NCBI GenBank assembly: GCA_026545225.1
Contig: CM048845.1
Coordinates: forward strand, 95,854,533 to 95,918,532
Length of the DNA stretch: 64,000 nt
DNA from: Cornus controversa
Lineage: Eukaryota > Streptophyta > Magnoliopsida > Cornales > Cornaceae
Reading direction: 5' to 3'
The notes beneath the pieces are model-generated. The model searched no databases. It was not told the origin of the DNA and saw only the letters and a list, made by a program, of their open reading frames with translations. Every line of letters starts with the position of its first letter. Positions within the stretch are counted from its first letter, which is position 1. Shown here one piece after another: positions 16,101-27,484 of the stretch. Position numbers and translations under genes: made by a program.

Positions 16101-18348
16101 ATCATATTCTTTGTGATATTCTTTTATGAAGTGACCAGTATGCACCTTGATTTTATGAGTGCATATGGATGTAAAGTTTGTTTCTTCGCATGGTTGATGT
16201 CGTTTTCTATGTTTTCTGAGTCAGCAATAATTTGGATTATACTCGTTATATTGGAAATTTCATTTATAGCTAGCTTTTTTGTTTTCCATAAGGAAATATA
16301 ATTAGGTTTTAAAAGCTCGAGAATGAGGATGGTGATATGGTGGACTCTTTTACAATATCCAAGCAAGTGATGGATGTGGTTGAGCACGTAGCTCATGCCT
16401 TTATTTCTCAAAAAAATTTCTTAATATATTTATCTGTTTATAAGTTAGCTAAGGCTTTCCCTAAGCTATCAAATGAACTTTCTCTGCTGGGCTTTCACTA
16501 TCACAACTAATGCTAGGGACAACTAATCCCCTAATTAGGGATTCTGTTACATAATAAATACTTTTTTTTCTTGAAAAATGTTCATATTATTAGTATTGAT
16601 TGCTAAAATGTGGCTATTACTCATCGGTTCATAAAATAGGTAAATTTTTTCCAAGCAGTCAAGTGTTCTTTCTCCGCTTCCCTCTTACCATTTTCTTCAT
16701 AAGAAATGCTCAAAAATGATGATATTGCAGTCAGAATATTATTTATTTATTTTTTATTTTTTTGCATTTGACATAATTGTAAAGCCATTTCATGCAGTCG
16801 ACTACATTGGTGTTTTTTCTTTATTTTTCATTTTATTTGTTATTTTTTTTCAGGATTGCAGACAAATCACAAGTTTATACTCAACATGCCTATATGAGAC
16901 CTCTTGGAGTAGGTTTGTGTTAGTCGTTTCCACAGTTGTGAAAGTCTTTTTTTATTCTAGAGCTTCGTATAATAAAATCACATATCATATGATCACACAT
17001 CAAACTTAAATTTTTATTTATTTCTTTTGTTCATTGGATTGTTTACTTAACTTATTTACATTATTAACTATATTTACTTTTGGCAGTCGCTATGGTTTTG
17101 GGTATTGATGATGAATTTGGACCTCGGCTCTTTAAGTGTGATCCAGCTGGTCATTTCTTTGGCCACAAGGTATGTGTCAAATCTTTTTGTGCAGTTTACT
17201 TATTTATTTATCTTTACATTATATGAGAAGAGGACAAATTGCAATTAGTGAACAGAATGCCATTACATTTATCAAGCTACAAGAATAAGTTTGTGTTTAC
17301 TTCGGACATACATACTTGTATTCTTCCAAACCATCCACTGCCTTGGCCCTTTGAAGACAAAATCATCTTCTAACACCTTGTCCTTTAGATTTTGTAAATA
17401 TTTATACTATGATATTTCTTGGATATCATAATGTAATAAATCAAAGAGACATAGATTTTGTATTTTCCATGTGCCCATCTTTGTACTTATACCTGACCTT
17501 GGCCAAGAGCTGGAAACTCATTCATTACATTAGGTGTGTGGTCTGCAATCTCTTCATTACTAGCTGGGGCTGTCATAGAAGATTGTGGGAGACAATAATA
17601 AGTTTGTGTTTACTTTGGACGTACATACTCATGTTCTTCCAAACCTTTGAAGCCAAAATCATCTTCTAACACTTGTCCTTTAGATTTTGTAAATATGTTA
17701 TCCTAATACTATGATATTTTTTGGATAACATAATATAATAAATCAAAGAGACATAAGACTTTGTATTTTCCATGTGCCCATCTTTGTACTGGGAGGGATA
17801 AATACCTTTGAGAAATACTGGTTCAGCTTTTTCCAACTTTTTGTTCTCGATAGGAATAATGGACTCACGGGCTTGAAGCTTTAAGGGTTCCCACTTTCTA
17901 GTAATCAAAAAGGAAGAGGCCAACAGAAGTTGCGTCATAGATCTTCCCACTCCCAGGTGATTGGAGTTTATGGTCAATACTTCGTGCGTTGGAGAAGTTT
18001 TTGAATTTCTTCTAATTAAATTTTTTTCAACTTGAACTGTTGGGTGGTGCTAGTTATCGCTTAATTAGGGCAAAGATATATGCTAGCTTCCTGGAACTCG
18101 AGCTATTTCATTATATGTTAAGCTTTTTACTACCTAACTGTTATTTTTCAATATAATGCTTGGGAACTCATTGTCAATTGCTATAGGCAACAAGCGCTGG
18201 ATTAAAAGAGCAAGAGGCAATAAATTTCCTAGAGAAGAAAATGAAAAATGATCCTGCATTTACCTATGAGGAGACAGTGCAGGTAGATGTTTTCTTATTT
18301 ATTTTTTTATGATTTTTTATACAGTTGATTGGTCCCATTTTTCTGCCT

Positions 18349-18385
<37 letters not shown>

Positions 18386-19476
18386 CTTGCTTTTTTAAGG
18401 AATGCTGCAGTTAATTGGATAATTTGGGTGTAAAATTCATTATTACTTCCAAATGTTCACCTGTTCGATGTTTATTGTTTACAATGTGATTTGTATGCAT
18501 ATGTTAGCAAAAACAGTACCAGAAATTGACTAGTATTATTTAACATCCCAAAATTCCCCGTCATTTTCTCCTATTTTATATGTAGACATGCATTGTTTTT
18601 CATTGTTTTTATTTTTTTTGATAATTTGGATTTCTTTGCTGATAAGTACAGGGGAGCAGAAACAACGTGAGATTCATTGGCTTTATTTACTATTTTCTGT
18701 TGATTTTATGTGATAATATCATAAAATCATGCAGAGCCATGATAATATTTTGGGAGACTGTCAGCTTTGAGTCAGTAGTTAAATGCTTAAATTGTTCTAT
18801 TTGTTCGAGCTTCTATAAGTTACTTCTTTACTCCTTCACATATTTGCAGTCCATTGATTTAAAGTTCAGAGGCATCTGATATGAAGTTCACAGGCATTTG
18901 TGTAGTATTTACACCTATAGAAATGAAAATGAACAGATAAAATTGGCATTTGTATTTAGTTCAACCTCAATTCTGTTACAAGAGGAATGTTACAAGGAGA
19001 TGAATTGGGATTTGTGCAGTTAAGTGGAGCAGTTGCAGTGTTCCACTTAATTGGACTGGTTAAACTAAAATTGCATCATGTTTTGGGTAGATAAATACAA
19101 AAGAGATGTGTAGCCCATTCCTAGCAATTGAGTTTTGTTCTCTTTAGATTGAAGAGTGATATTTGATTGCTCTAGAATAAAAAGTAAAATAAAAATGAGC
19201 AGATACATTTTATGCCAAAAGTTTCATTATTTGTTTTTGTTTTCAAAACTCACTTTTTATTGTTTTTATACTTTTTCAATGATTGCATCAATGCTGTCCT
19301 CACAATTGTCTTCCATGGCATGTCAATGGGCTTAGACCTCCTCCCTTTCTGAAAAGATGTATAAACAGAATAAAAACTTTGTTATCCCCCAATTATTTAG
19401 GTTTTTGTGTTTTTCCTCGAGATTGTCTTGGGATGTTAACAACGGATCTGTGATTGTCTTATACTTTGTGAATACC

Positions 19477-19516
<40 letters not shown>

Positions 19517-20572
19517 TATATATTTTTTAATTTTTAGTATCACCGAATTCTTTCCATTGTACAGACTACAATTTCTGCCTTGCAATCTGTTCTACAAGAG
19601 GACTTCAAGGCGAATGAGATTGAGGTATGAAATGCCCATTTTCTTGTTAAATTATATGTTTAAATGGCAAGGGGACTTCCAACTTTATTGTTATGCAGAG
19701 CCTACCTGAATTGCTGATGATTTTGAATTATTTTTAGTTGGATTATATGATGTGGTGTCACCTACAACTGCCACAAAACTTGACTCTGCGTGGCAGAGTG
19801 TGCCAATCCTTGTATCAATTATTCTTCCTATAATCTTGTGAAATGAAACAGACTACTCTTTGAACTCTCCCCCTGCATCTCCCACTCCTTATTGGAATTG
19901 TTTCCTTCGTGTGTCACCCTGCGTTTCCCTTTGTACTTGATTTTGGAGTACTTGTTTTACTCGATGTCTCAAAATTTAGGTAATTTAAATCCTACAGTTT
20001 GTCAAAAGCGTTGTAGTACAAGTGCTGACATGTCATTTGAAAGGAAGGGGTGAGGTTAAATTCTTGTACATAAATCTTAAATTTCAAAATCTCCTTTGGT
20101 ACTTGGTAGAACTCATCAGCTGTTATACTATTCTATCAGTTGCATTCTTTTAGTCAATAGGTATAGTAGAGGATCTAGAGGAAGTGTATATGTGGTAGGT
20201 CTTCACTTGTTCATGCTTATCTGTTCCATTAATTCAATTTTTTCCGTCAGAGTTGTGGTTGAGTTTGCTAGAACTTTACATGTGTGTACATACGCTTGCG
20301 CACATATATATATGACATAGAACATTATGGATTGACAATTATGTTCATCCGATTTAATAGATTTTAATTTAGGTTGGGCAGACTGGTCTGTCCAAATCTG
20401 GGAGAATGCCTGTTGAATTAATTTGTATGTGGCATTTATATATTCTCTTTTGTTACTGTTAACTTGTATGTTTTGACAGGTTGGAGTTGTGAGGAAGGAG
20501 AATCCTGTGTTTAGAGTGTTGTCCACGGAGGAGATTGAGGAACATTTGACTGCCATAAGTGAACGTGATTAA
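13129..20572 (+). CDS. PAA: 20S proteasome subunit alpha type-6 (PAA)
   Basis: Structural alpha subunit of the outer ring of the 20S proteasome, in cytosol and nucleus. Nine coding exons: 13129-13204, 13475-13569, 13659-13740, 15367-15463, 16854-16912, 17087-17169, 18187-18282, 19565-19624 and 20480-20572. They total 741 bp, 246 residues, the expected family length, and every junction is GT-AG and keeps frame. The start [20 protein letters not shown] followed by [16 protein letters not shown] is the alpha-subunit N-terminal signature. Later blocks include [20 protein letters not shown] and [20 protein letters not shown]; the end is AISERD. Intron 3 hosts a miniature LTR element, introns 4 and 6 carry tandem duplications, and introns 7 and 8 have microsatellites. 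No damage is seen in the exons. Alpha subunits lack the catalytic threonine of beta subunits, as expected. Confidence 0.97.
14130..14292. repeat. Imperfect inverted repeat in PAA intron 3
   Basis: ATACAATATCCCGGGGATAC near 14133 pairs imperfectly with CTCCTGGGGTATTGTATAA near 14272. This may be an old MITE, but no target duplication was identified. Confidence 0.4.
14749..15013 (+). mobile_element. Miniature LTR retrotransposon (TRIM-like) with 73-bp LTRs
   Basis: Two near-identical 73-bp direct repeats, 14749-14821 and 14941-15013, start TGTTGAAGG and end GTTAACA. The left one is followed immediately by TGGTATCAGAGC (14822-14833), the initiator methionine tRNA primer-binding sequence. The right one is preceded by GTGAGGGGGTG, a polypurine tract. 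The internal region is only 119 bp and non-coding. Flanks CCCTT and CTCTT suggest a 5-bp target duplication with one change. It lies in PAA intron 3 in sense orientation. Confidence 0.85.
15681..16314 (+). repeat. Tandem duplication in PAA intron 4, period 321 bp
   Basis: Units starting AGCTTAATACATTAATGAAC at 15681 and 16002 are nearly identical over about 310 bp, with a few substitutions and short deletions. The unit does not include exon sequence. Similarity ends near AGGTTTTAAAAGCT at about 16314. Confidence 0.9.
17284..17791 (+). repeat. Diverged direct duplication in PAA intron 6
   Basis: About 200 bp at 17284-17488 recurs at about 17598-17791. Shared blocks include AAGTTTGTGTTTACTT, AAAATCATCTTCTAACAC and TTCCATGTGCCCATCTTTGT. 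The copies carry several indels, so this duplication looks older than the one in intron 4. Confidence 0.8.
18353..18383. repeat. (TA)n microsatellite
   Basis: About 15 TA units in PAA intron 7. Confidence 0.95.
19479..19510. repeat. (CA)n microsatellite
   Basis: About 16 CA units in PAA intron 8, 54 bp before exon 8. Confidence 0.95.
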
Positions 20573-21039
20573 GTACTGGTCAAAATCTGAAAATGCATTC
20601 AAGTAGTCATTCAGATTTTATAAATTGCAAGACGCTTTTCATTCGAGTAATCATTAGACCTGTTCTTAAATCAGATTGCCTGAGTTTTAACTGTAACAGT
20701 GGCCCAGAAGGGTTCTTGGCCTCCTAATGTTTTTTCTCAGTGAAATTCTTGGCCTCCTAATGTTCTATAGATTCTTGGATTACAAGAGATTGAATTTAAA
20801 TCAGGCATGGCTGTGCATGGAATGGGTTGGGCCATATTTTTGTTAATTTTTTTGTTGTTGTTGTTATTATTAGGATAAAGTGCGAAAAACTCTTCTGTGA
20901 TATACATATATTGCATATAACCCCTTGTGTATTAAAAAACTTACCTCATGTTCAAAAATTGTGCAAATAAGAACCTCTCCATACCAAAAGACTAAAATAA
21001 CCTTGTATTAATATAATAAAATAATATTAAAAAATTACT

Positions 21040-21330
21040 TTAAGTGAAATAACAGTTTGGGACATATCCCAAAACAAAGTTGTTTTGTACAAATGAACAA
21101 TACCAGCTAAAACATATGTTAGAAGATGAACCAGACGCAACAGTAGAATCTTCATGACCCACCGAGGAAATAGGGGTAGAGGCCAAGCCTAGAGCAATGT
21201 TAACGTCAGGTGAGTACTTCCTCGCTCTCTTTTTCCTTGTTGGGTCAACGCTGAACGCGCCTAGATTCAAACCGGAAGACTGTGGCGCCTAGATTCAAAC
21301 CAGAAGACTGTGATCCATTGCCGTATTGTG
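21040..21330 (-). pseudogene. Captured fragment of an AT-hook motif (AHL) protein gene
   Basis: One minus-strand frame (21270-21040) reads MNLGAFSVDPTRKKRARKYS followed by PDVNIALGLASTPISS. This resembles the AT-hook and following segment of plant AHL DNA-binding proteins, where the family consensus is KKRGRPRKY-x-PDG. The central Gly-Arg-Pro that inserts into the minor groove is missing (KKRARKY), so a product would not be expected to bind AT-rich DNA through this motif. The PPC domain is absent. A block of about 28 bp encoding LNLGA is duplicated just upstream (about 21260-21320). Expression is unknown. Confidence 0.65.
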
Positions 21331-21510
21331 AGTTCAAAGAATCCAGAGTTATTGATGGAGAAGTTACTAGAGATTTGAAGGGAAAAAGAGGGGCATCAAG
21401 GAATTAGCGGTGGAATTGGGAGTGAGTCTGTTGTTGGGTATATATTGAATCTGAAAAACATATTCTAGGTTGGGTTTATGTTCTTCAAATGCAGGTTGGT
21501 GTTGGAGACG

Positions 21511-21640
21511 GTGAGAGGAGCTGTAGCACAGTGAAATAGAAAACTGAGTGAGTGAAAAGCGAAAAGCGTATGCGAGTGAGAGGAGCTGTAGCACAGTGAA
21601 ATAGAAAACTGAGTGAGTGAAAAGCGAAAAGCGTATGCGA
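21511..21640. repeat. Perfect tandem duplication, 2 x 65 bp
   Basis: Units starting GTGAGAGGAGCTGTAGCACA at 21511 and 21576 appear identical, implying a recent event. The duplication lies inside the Pack-MULE-like element. Confidence 0.95.
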
Positions 21641-21937
21641 GTGAGAGCGAAAGCACGTTCAAAGAGAGAGAGAGAACATACAGAGATAGATAGAGTGAGA
21701 ATGGAAATAGGGGCATTTTGGGTATGTTAGAAAGGGTAAAATCAAAATAAAACAATTTTGGGTATGTTAAAAAGGGTAAAATCGGAATAAAACAATTACT
21801 TTAAGTCAAAAAGTGATTAGAGAGTATTTCACCTTATTGCAAAAATAGGGACTAACACATCTCTTTTTAAAAAATAGGAGATATTTTTTTACAAGTAATA
21901 TATCTGGAAAATTTTTCACACTTTACCCTTATTATTA

Positions 21938-22744
21938 TTTTGTTGTGACAAATAACTCCCACAATACTCAAGTAGGCTTGAGGAGAGGAGGTAACCCTAG
22001 GCCACATAGTAGAGTTTGGTCAGAATTTGGTAGTTGCTAATCTGTTAGTTGATAAATTGCATTGTAATTATGCATTTACGGATTGCAAATTCTTTTAATT
22101 GAAAAATTGCAAAACTTAATCAAATGTAATTTAATTTCCGTAAAATACATTTGATTAAATCTAAAATTTTGTTTTTAGAAATTTGAAAATGTAAGCTCTT
22201 AATTTAATTTAAATTTTTCATGTTAATTATATTTGGATTAAATTTATAAATTTACAACTTACAAATCTGCATATGGTTATCCAAATTTTGCAAAATATTA
22301 ATTTCATAACAATTATGTTTGACTAACTTTGCAGTTTGTAAATGCAATTTTTTTTACAAATTTGCGTTGTATAAAGTGTTTATAAATCCATCAGGTCCAC
22401 CTTTCATCCATTTCAAAAATCTCTAAGATAAACTTGTTTATTAATCTTCAAACAGAATAAATCTTCTTCACTATACTACATGCATAAATAAGAAAGGCAA
22501 AGGTTTCACCTAAATCACATCGTTTTTCTAAATGTGTCGCTCCGTGCACTCTTGCACTGTTCTTTGTGACAACTTAAAAATTTTTAAGAATAAAAATATC
22601 ACATAATACATGATCATATCTCGTACCCGGTACATATCATGTAATATACCATATAAAAGCTTGAATAAATAAATATAAAACTGTGGGTTTGACAAGTCTG
22701 AAATAATCACTTCTCTAATAAGTATGATAGGACACTATACGTGT
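21938..22744. other. AT-rich intergenic DNA
   Basis: I see no gene, RNA or bounded element here. Confidence 0.5.
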
Positions 22745-23190
22745 ATGACTATACGATAAATATAAAAATAAATAAATACAACAATAGGACAAATCTAAAA
22801 AAAAAACAGAATACATGGTATACAAAAAATTGAGTTATTAACATTTCTTTATAAAATATTACGATTAATAAACAAAATAAGAGTTAACAGTCATGTTGCA
22901 TAATTTGCATAGATAATCTTTATAATAAATCATAATCTATAACTTAACACATCTTTTTTAAAATAAATTTTAAACTTTTCTTAACAATTATATTATAATA
23001 TTATTGTTGAAAAAATTATATTTTAATGTTCAAAACTTGTTCAAATATGTTGTGAAATATATAAGAAGTACCGAATACGTAATCGAAGTATCAGAGAAGT
23101 ATCAAATATGTGTTAAAAATAATAAAGTATATTTTAAAATTATGAATACGTTTGAAAAGCACCGGACACGTATTCAAGGAGAAATATTTG
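22745..23190 (+). repeat. Dispersed repeat with GTATC/GATAC motifs, copy 1
   Basis: Shares long stretches with the reverse complement of 44473-45040, including AAACAAAATAAGAGTTAA, TTAACATTT-TTTATAAAATATTA and ATGTTCAAAACTTGTT. The right half has spaced degenerate AAGTATC and ACGTATTC motifs. No coding capacity and no identified termini. Confidence 0.7.
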
Positions 23191-23430
23191 TAGCCGACAA
23201 CTTTAATTTTTTTTTATTTTTTATTGTAACACTCTGCATAGTCAGTAGGCCAGACTATCAATTTATGGTTTGTAGATTAACTTAACAGAGCTGGTTGGAT
23301 CTTAAACTCCTCCGGGTCTGAATTTTATATGACATGTACATGCATCAAAAGTAGAAGTCCCTTTCATTTAAAAACTTATTTATTTAAAATTTTTTTTAAA
23401 CATGGTAAAAAAAAAAAAAATACTTAGCAT

Positions 23431-24328
23431 GGTGTATAGTCAATTAGAATTTTAAAGAATTTTTAATGAAATTTTTTAAGTGACAGATTTATGTGAATTT
23501 ATGAATTTTTATAGACTTCTATTAGAAACTTTGATGGATTTTATAAACTTGTAAACCAATGGCTTGAATGGTAGTTATAATGCAAAATAGATAATCTATC
23601 CTCTCATATATTGTCTAAAAATTATTGTGTAGCACAAATATTTCAGAAAAGAGCGGTGATAATAAAGTAACTCACCTACATTATGAAAAAAGAGAAAAAA
23701 AAAAGTACAGACTTTACTTACAAGATCTAGGTTAAATCATTAGATAGATAAATAGAGAATCTTGGAACCTAGGTTATATTAGATTATTAATTGGACTTCA
23801 TGATCAATCCCTGTGACTTAAGGGATTGATTTCTAACACACAGTATAAAGGGTTTAATCCCTCCCATAGTGCGAAAGATTAATAACTTGTCTGGAAACTC
23901 GAGTTTTACGAGTTTTCCTAATTCAATAAGAAGAGAAAGAATATGAGAAGAGAGAAAAGAGAAAAATCAAGAGAGAAAAAAAAGCCTAATCCAATAAAAA
24001 GAGAAAGAATCTGAGAAAAGAGAAAAATTAAGAGAGAAAAAAGGAGTGTACTTGAGATAGAGAAATGTTGTTCGTATTCTACAAAAAAAAAAAAAAAAAA
24101 AAATCCACCAAAATCTATGGGGGAAATGTTGGATTTGTCGTTTGTTATGGGTTTCAGTATTTATACCTTCCATCCTCAAATTCATCAAAATCAACTACTT
24201 AATGAAATCCTTCAAAATCTATGACTTTTTGAATACACCTAGTATTAACTCTTTAAAAGTCTATAAAAGTTTGAATTGAATACACGTAGACTTTTAAAAA
24301 TTTTTAAAATCCTAATTGAATACACACT
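23431..24328. mobile_element. TIR-type DNA element
   Basis: Left end GGTGTATAGTCAATTAGAAT pairs with right end ATCCTAATTGAATACACAC. Subterminal copies of TTGAATACAC and AAGTCTATAAAAGTTTG recur. The core is polypurine-rich (AGAGAAAGAATCTGAGAAAAG repeats near 23930-24040, poly-A at 24082-24102) with no transposase ORF. The target duplication is unclear, so the superfamily is unassigned. Confidence 0.6.
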
Positions 24329-24555
24329 CTTTAGGCTCTATGTTCCGTTGCATGAACATTAACCTTATAATTAGAATTGGTGGAATTGTAGAAAATTTAG
24401 TTCAATTAGGTGATTATAGTTTTTAAATGAACGTACAATTTCCACCTTTTGAAATTGTGTTCCAAGTAGAATTATATATTTTTTAGGTAACTATTTTTTT
24501 GGGGAAAAATTTGTCTTTTTATTTTTTTATAAAGATAATTTTATCTATTCTTTTA

Positions 24556-25597
24556 AGGAGCTGATATTGGCACTCCAACAATATCCTTAGGCACTCCACT
24601 CCCATATTTTCTTACAATAAAATAAAAAAAATCCTTACAATATACAATGTTTGATTATTATATTTTAATATCATAATTATCCTTATCTTATCCGTTAAGG
24701 TTAGGATTCCTCTTTCTCATGTTTTCTCTTCCAACCTCTTTCTAAAAAATGAAAAATAAAATGTCAGAATTAGTGGAAGTTATTAAAATTATTAAGATAA
24801 ACAATATTATAGAAATCTCAGAAATACCCTTCTAATTCCCAGGATAATGTGATTTTTTTCTTTTATTTATTTATTCTACTTTTTCTTCCGAATCCTTTTT
24901 TTGAGTTAGTTTAAAAAAAAACTGTTTCAAGATACTATGTTGAGAATAATACATATGTAGATCACGAAGGAGGAAGATGCTATCATTAAATAGGAGTTGA
25001 AAAATTTAGGATTCAATATAATGACATGAGAGAATGAATATGATTAGGGTAATAAAAGTTATGTGATTAAACTAAAAAGTATTTGAGTTTGATGCAAACT
25101 TTATATCAATGAATAAAACTATCTCATTATAGGAAAACTATTTAACTGAATTAAAATCAAATGAAAGCTTAGTTTTACTTAAATAAAGATTATGATGAAT
25201 TTAAGTAAGCCAATTAATGCTTGTTTGATTTTAGAAGGGAATTTTTAAAAATTAAGAAATGGAAAGAGAAAAACATGAGTTTTTGGAAAAATGAATTAAA
25301 CTTGTAATTGTCATAATTCAGCTAAGTAGTCTTTTTCCAATTAGACTTTTAAATAGGTAAAAAAGGAATTGAAATTTTAAAGGTAGGAGAGATTGTGAGA
25401 CAAAACCTAAATGAATGAAAATTCTAAAAAAGGTAAAAAAATAATTGGAATTGAATCATGACTTAGAAGGCCAATCATGGTATTAAAAATATAAAAATCA
25501 AATATTGTATATTGTAGGGACTCTTTTGTAACTTCATTTAAAAAAAAGATGGGAGTGAAATGACGAAGGATATTGGTGGAGCGCCAACATTAGCTCA
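24556..25597. mobile_element. Non-autonomous MULE-type TIR element, family 1 (second copy)
   Basis: Starts AGGAGCTGATATTGGCACTC and ends in the imperfect complement (CCAACATTAGCTCA). Flanks ATTCTTTTA (24547-24555) and CTTCTTTTA (25598-25606) match at 8 of 9 positions. Same terminal family as 948-2119, but more diverged at the right end. AT-rich, no transposase. Confidence 0.8.
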
Positions 25598-25606
25598 CTT
25601 CTTTTA

Positions 25607-26459
25607 TACTATTATCAAATATAAGAACACTTGGCTTAAAGTTAATAATAGAAGTGTTTGAAATAATATTGTTACCAAACGATTTAAAAAAATGTTTTAA
25701 TTTTTAAAATTATTTTATGAAATGCATTATCAAATACCTACATGCTTTTTATTGACAATAATTTTTTTTAGCAGCTATCAGCATTGACCCTCAGTATCAT
25801 AAACTCTTTTGATCACAATTTAAATTTGGTAAGATAAGAGATTCAAATGATATGTGACCGATAAGAATATCTCATGTGATTTTTTGAACAATTAAAAATC
25901 ATGATAACAATGGACAAATTCCGGATGCACTTTTTATTTAATGATAAAATGCTAGGAAAAAAAAATCTGTTATTTTTCTGTTAAAAAAAAAAGAAGATGG
26001 AATGGGTTATATTTTCCTTTTTCGACCAAATTCTCTTGTACAAAAATATATGTTAAATCAATTTGGGATAATTTTTATTTTTCAAAATTTTTTTTCATTC
26101 TCGTTTTTGAAGGGTAGTTAGTAGTTTTATATTTAATCATTTTTTTTAACAGTTGAATGGCAGGGAGAGGATAATTTGCAATTTTTTTATTTGATAAATT
26201 TGGGGACTTTTTTAATTCAGAAAATTTAATTGCAAATTCAAAATAATTAAAGAGGATTTTTGAATTTTACATTTTATTTAGTAAATGAAAGGTAAAATGC
26301 AAGTACTTAGAAAATATTACTATTATTAAAAAAATAGTAACTTATTTAAGGAGAGTTTGCAGCTTTCAATCCACTTCTAAAACATATTTTTTATTGAAAG
26401 ATAAGATATACTGATTATTATAATTAAACTGTTTTTTTCCCTTAACTAATTAAACAACT
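25607..26459. other. AT-rich intergenic DNA upstream of the lipase gene
   Basis: I see no gene or bounded repeat. The right end probably contains the lipase promoter. Confidence 0.45.
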
Positions 26460-27484
26460 TTACGAACCGTAAGCAATGAACTGCAGAGGAAACGAGCCAC
26501 AGCGTCTACGATCTCACCAGTCACAGATCTCGATCTTTAATATAAGTCCTGATCAGTTCAAATCGGTCTTTCGGTTTGCTCTGAGTCGGTGTTTATTCTA
26601 TTCATCGATACGTGTCTCTCAAAACTAATACACATAGCATAGATTATACATATATATGCACACAGATGATATATATATGTATATATGCACTTCGAAACGC
26701 GTTAGGTTGGTCGACATTGAACGCAAAATCCAACGCAAATCACAGTTGAATTAGAAGAGAGTCCTCACATGGACCTTTGATTCCTTACTTTACTTGCTAA
26801 CTTAATCTTTGAATGCCTTAGAGTCGAAGTTATCGTCGAATTTCTATAAAGATCGGGCTCTTCAGGTTTGTGAGATTCAATTTTCTCGTTGTATTCGATC
26901 AAATCAACATGAAATTGGTTTCCAAATTGGGTTTTTTAGGATTGTCTTTCTTTGAGATTTTAGTCATGTTAAGGTTCATTTCTTTTATTGTTTTCTGATT
27001 CTGCTCCCAAAATGAACGCTTTTGGGTTGTTATCAAAATTATCCATTTTTTCAGTTAGGTTCTAACCCGTTTGGTTGCTGAGAAAATGTTAGAAAACGAG
27101 AGGGATCCAAAATTTGGAGTCCTTAGATTTTCCGCTATTTGTATCCCCGAATTTATGAAACTAGAAAACAATATAAGGGATAAATTAAAATTTTTACTTC
27201 TTTTTTGGCTTGATTTTCTCGTGAACCAAGCGGAAGGTTGTAATCACGAAAAAAAATAATTGATTTTTCTTGCTTGGCTTTAGGTTTATTTAGTCAATAT
27301 TTTTATGAACGAACTTTCATTTGTATGGAAATGAACACTTGCATTCTCGAAGATCACAATGAATTGGCGTTCCATATCTTTGAAGATTGAGTTAAAAGGA
27401 AAGCTTTTTGGATAATTTGCTCTTCGAATATTATTAATGAAGCTGTTATTTTTGTTTATGTACAGATTTAGGGATCGCAAAATC
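26460..27484 (+). promoter_or_regulatory. Lipase gene 5' leader with probable leader intron
   Basis: From about 26460 the DNA becomes less AT-rich and looks like an untranslated exon ending TCTTCAG at 26865. A GTTTGTGAG donor follows at 26866 and an acceptor TTTATGTACAG ends at 27465, giving an intron of about 600 bp, with the ATG 19 bp further on. Long 5' leader introns of this kind are common in plants. The transcription start is not determined. Confidence 0.5.

Larger units (their letters stand above)
20873..21928. mobile_element. Pack-MULE-like element carrying an AHL gene fragment
   Basis: Ends GGATAAAGTGCGAAAAA and TTTTTCACACTTTACCC are inverted and flanked by a perfect 9-bp duplication TTATTATTA (20864-20872 and 21929-21937), as in Mutator-like elements. 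There is no transposase. The interior (about 21040-21700) is richer in GC than the flanks and encodes, on the minus strand, a recognisable piece of an AT-hook nuclear protein. It also contains a perfect 65-bp tandem duplication. It lies about 300 bp downstream of the PAA stop codon. Confidence 0.8.

Noticed and set aside
17666-17977. 103-codon minus-strand ORF in PAA intron 6
   Set aside because: No recognisable family; it overlaps the intronic duplication and has no supporting signals.
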